Shown one piece after another: positions 60,122 through 64,000 of a DNA stretch of 64,000 bases. Each line of letters opens with the position of its first letter. Position 1 is the first letter of the stretch. The stretch is from an uncultured Oscillospiraceae bacterium (lineage in GTDB: Bacteria; Bacillota; Clostridia; Oscillospirales; Oscillospiraceae): the NCBI GenBank assembly GCA_947169975.1, contig CAMVRT010000001.1, positions 172,812 to 236,811 on the forward strand, written 5' to 3'. The translations under genes and the position numbers were made by a program. The notes beneath the pieces are model-generated. The model saw only the letters and a list, made by a program, of their open reading frames with translations. It did not search any database and was not told the DNA's origin.

Positions 60122-60895
60122 TCATTGCCGCTGACGCACGGCCTCATACAGCAGGATCGCGGCGGCAGCCGATGCGTTCAGGGACGAGATCCGCCCCCGC
60201 ATGGGGATGCTCACCAGAAAATCGCAGTTTTCCGCCACCAGACGGCTCATGCCGTCGCCCTCGGAGCCGATGACAATGGCCGCCGGGCCTTTGAGATCGG
60301 CGTCGTACAGCGCGGTGGTGCCCTCCGCCGCGGTGCCGAATACCCACACGCCCTGCTTTTTCAGTTCCTTCAGCGTGGCGGACAGATTGGCCACACGGGC
60401 CACCGGCACATAGCTGACGGCTCCGGCACTGGTCTTGGCCACGATGGCCGTCAGTCCGGCGCTGCGCCGCTTGGGGATGATGACGCCGTGGGCGCCGGCG
60501 CACTCCGCCGTGCGCAAAATGGCGCCCAGATTGTGGGGATCGGAGATCTCGTCGCACACCACCAGCAGCGGCGGCTCGCCCTTCTCCGCCGCGGCGTCCA
60601 GAATGGACTGCACGCTGACGTACTCCCGCACGGCAGCCAGGGCGATAACGCCCTGGTGGGAGTGGGTGCGGGACATGGCGTCCAGCTTGCGGCGGTCGGC
60701 CTCCACCACCACGATGCCCGCCTCCCGGGCACGGGATGCGATGTGGCCCAGCGTCTTGTCCGTCTCGCCCTTGGCCAGATAGATCTTGTCGATGGGGGTA
60801 TCGGTGCGCAGCGCCTCGATGACCGCGTTGCGCCCTTCGATGATGCCGTCAGCCTCCGCCTGGGGCACGGGGCGTTTTCCTTCGTTCTCTCTCAT
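60122..60895 (-). CDS. rlmB: 23S rRNA (guanosine-2'-O-) methyltransferase, TrmH/RlmB family
   Basis: 257 residues. N-terminal RNA-binding part (IIEGRNAVIEALRTDTPIDK) and the SPOUT knot: DPHNLGAILRTAECAGAHGV, VIGSEGDGMSRLV and IPMRGRISSLNASAAAAIL. The known RlmB methylates G2251 in the peptidyl-transferase P loop; TrmH-type relatives on other substrates are possible. An N-terminal basic extension of about 15 residues is present. It is upstream of the P-type-ATPase-like gene. Confidence 0.92.
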   Translation of the reverse strand: MRENEGKRPVPQAEADGIIEGRNAVIEALRTDTPIDKIYLAKGETDKTLGHIASRAREAGIVVVEADRRKLDAMSRTHSHQGVIALAAVREYVSVQSILDAAAEKGEPPLLVVCDEISDPHNLGAILRTAECAGAHGVIIPKRRSAGLTAIVAKTSAGAVSYVPVARVANLSATLKELKKQGVWVFGTAAEGTTALYDADLKGPAAIVIGSEGDGMSRLVAENCDFLVSIPMRGRISSLNASAAAAILLYEAVRQRQ

Positions 60896-61013
60896 GGGTC
60901 TTTCGATCCTCCCGGTGGGATATTATCATATACGGAAATCAGTATATCATATTTTTTCGGCAAGATAAAGCATCCTTCATAGAAATTTTACAGAAAATAA
61001 CCCGGGGCGCGGC

Positions 61014-61042
61014 TTGTACCTTTTCTGTTTGTATGGTATACT
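61014..61042 (+). promoter_or_regulatory. Promoter of ftsH
   Basis: TTGTAC, a 17-bp spacer and TATACT, 57 bp upstream of the start codon. Confidence 0.7.
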
Positions 61043-61099
61043 GGCCAAAATAATGGAATAATCTGCGTGTCGCTGACGCGTTCAGAGAGGAGACCGCAT

Positions 61100-63220
<2,121 letters not shown>

Positions 63221-63569
63221 TCAGATTTATCACGGCAAAAAAGCCGTTGCAAAACGCAGGCTCACCTGTCAGGCTGAAAAATGCCGCCCAAGGGCGCGTT
63301 GCAAAATGCACTGCAGCCGTCATTCCGAGCCGGTGACCGAGGTCACCGGTTCGGGAATCCGTTTCCCATTGCAGAGAGAACGGATTGCACCCCAAGGGCA
63401 CCTGTCTCCGCGTACCGGATCAGGACTCCGGGCGGAGGCTGGCGCCGCGGCAAAATACGATTTCAACTCTTCGCGCCGTGCGCGGCGCGAACAGCTAACG
63501 CATTAGTTCGTGCAGCCAAATCAGAGATTTGGGCACTCACTTATCTGCGAGGCTTTTTTGACAGTCTCG
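63221..63569. other. Intergenic region with palindromic repeats
   Basis: Contains the REP-like palindrome at 63320-63361 and a hairpin TTCGCGCCG / CGGCGCGAA at 63470-63491. No gene is supported. Confidence 0.5.
63320..63361. repeat. REP-like palindrome
   Basis: CATTCCGAGCCGGTGACC and its near-perfect complement GGTCACCGGTTCGGGAATCC form a long stem. This resembles the short dispersed palindromes (CATTGCGAG...GGCAATCCG type) known from clostridial gut genomes. Confidence 0.6.
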
Positions 63570-63604
63570 AAGGCACCCGGAAATTTCCGGGTGCCTTTTT
63601 CTTT
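63570..63604 (+). terminator. Intrinsic terminator upstream of the TetR gene
   Basis: Fully palindromic AAGGCACCCGGAAA / TTTCCGGGTGCCTT followed by TTTCTTT. Probably the distal terminator of ftsH. Confidence 0.85.
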
Positions 63605-63612
63605 GTTTCCTA

Positions 63613-63659
63613 TTGACAAAACGCAGACAAGCGTGTATTATAATTGATGTTATATAACA
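63613..63659 (+). promoter_or_regulatory. Promoter and palindromic operator of the TetR-like gene
   Basis: TTGACA at 63613, 17 bp to TATTAT at 63636 (or 20 bp to TATAAT at 63639). A 12-bp palindrome TGTTATATAACA at 63648-63659 sits at the expected start of transcription, a likely autorepressor site. Confidence 0.7.
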
Positions 63660-63690
63660 ATAATTATATAGCAGAAGGGAGAAAATGCGC

Positions 63691-64000
63691 ATGCCGCCCA
63701 AAACAAGGATTACGAAAGACATGATCATAAATGCGGCCATTGAGATTGCCAAACAAAGCGGATATGAGAGCATCAACGCCAGGACGGTCTCCCAGCAGCT
63801 GCACTGTTCCACGCAGCCGGTCATGTATCATTTTTCAACCATTGACGCCATGAAGCGGGCTGCTTACGCGCAGGTCGATCATCTGCATTCAGCGTATATG
63901 ATGACGATGATACCGGAGCAGGATCCGGTCCTTGGCATCGGTCTTAACTATATCCGCTTCGCCGTGGAGGAACCGCAGCTGTTCCGCTTTCTGTTTCAGT
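63691..64000 (+). CDS. TetR/AcrR-family regulator, N-terminal part
   Basis: Runs off the right edge; about 103 residues are seen. The DNA-binding domain is typical: ITKDMIINAAIEIAKQSGYE, INARTVSQQLHCSTQPVMYH (helix-turn-helix) and FSTIDAMKRAAY. The ligand domain starts with a segment like TetR_C_25 relatives (VEEPQLFRFLFQ). The ATG at 63691 is preferred (GGGAG at nine bases) over one two codons upstream. A palindrome in its promoter suggests autorepression. The regulated gene lies outside the window. Confidence 0.88.
   Translation, partial: MPPKTRITKDMIINAAIEIAKQSGYESINARTVSQQLHCSTQPVMYHFSTIDAMKRAAYAQVDHLHSAYMMTMIPEQDPVLGIGLNYIRFAVEEPQLFRFLFQ

Overview
The window looks like chromosome of a high-GC anaerobic, spore-forming clostridium, most like the Oscillospiraceae (inference). 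The signs are an electron-bifurcating [FeFe] hydrogenase operon (HydABC type), a PdaB-like spore polysaccharide deacetylase, a YerC/TrpR-like regulator, Hsp33, TrkA, FtsH and RlmB of clostridial type, and five tRNA genes with encoded CCA ends.

Layout. 1-9.4 kb is ordinary chromosome: a partial M16C peptidase, a thioredoxin-reductase-like flavoprotein, the tRNA genes (Val-Asp-Phe-Gly, then Cys with its own promoter), hslO, a methyltransferase / YerC pair, trkA with a BrkB-type membrane protein, and an HTH regulator. At 9.407 kb a PdaB-like deacetylase gene is cut after the codons for W-D-V-(D). Its missing 3' part resumes at 46.573 kb. The roughly 37.2 kb between the two halves is one inserted genomic island with inverted-repeat ends, flanked by GGA on both sides.

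The island (9407-46572) has no recognisable conjugation genes. Left part (10-21 kb): a KTSC protein with a small basic partner, a UDG-like protein, a UvrD-type helicase with a Cys-rich tail, then a cluster with a DnaB-like protein lacking the Walker A lysine, two unknown proteins, a miniature exonuclease-less PolC-like polymerase, a WYL regulator and an unknown protein. An end-like sequence lies at 21.7-22.0 kb. Right part (22-46.5 kb): a large type III restriction-modification operon expanded with a PLD-like/SNF2 helicase, a DUF4391 protein, a Cys-rich small protein, a possible HEPN protein and a GNAT protein; a SLOG protein and small regulators; a serine recombinase; a YhaM-like HD protein; two overlapping tyrosine-recombinase-like genes beside a diverged tandem array with a period of about 188 bp; an XRE/DUF6773 cassette; a C39-like peptidase; and a type II-short CBASS operon (HNH-SAVED effector, CD-NTase, E2-like protein) between 119-bp direct repeats. 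The island is best described as a mobile defence island with possible replication genes.

46.6-64 kb returns to chromosome: the deacetylase 3' part, dinB, a small membrane protein, hydABC with a structured leader, an S9 peptidase, an EF-G paralogue with altered G motifs, a P-type-ATPase-like protein lacking the phosphorylation motif, rlmB, ftsH and the start of a TetR-family regulator.

Main points of interest: the split sporulation-type gene (possible developmentally excised element), the expanded type III operon, the repeat-flanked CBASS cassette, the mini-PolC / Walker-null DnaB cluster, and the tandem array next to the recombinase pair. All calls come from reading the sequence; no searches were run.
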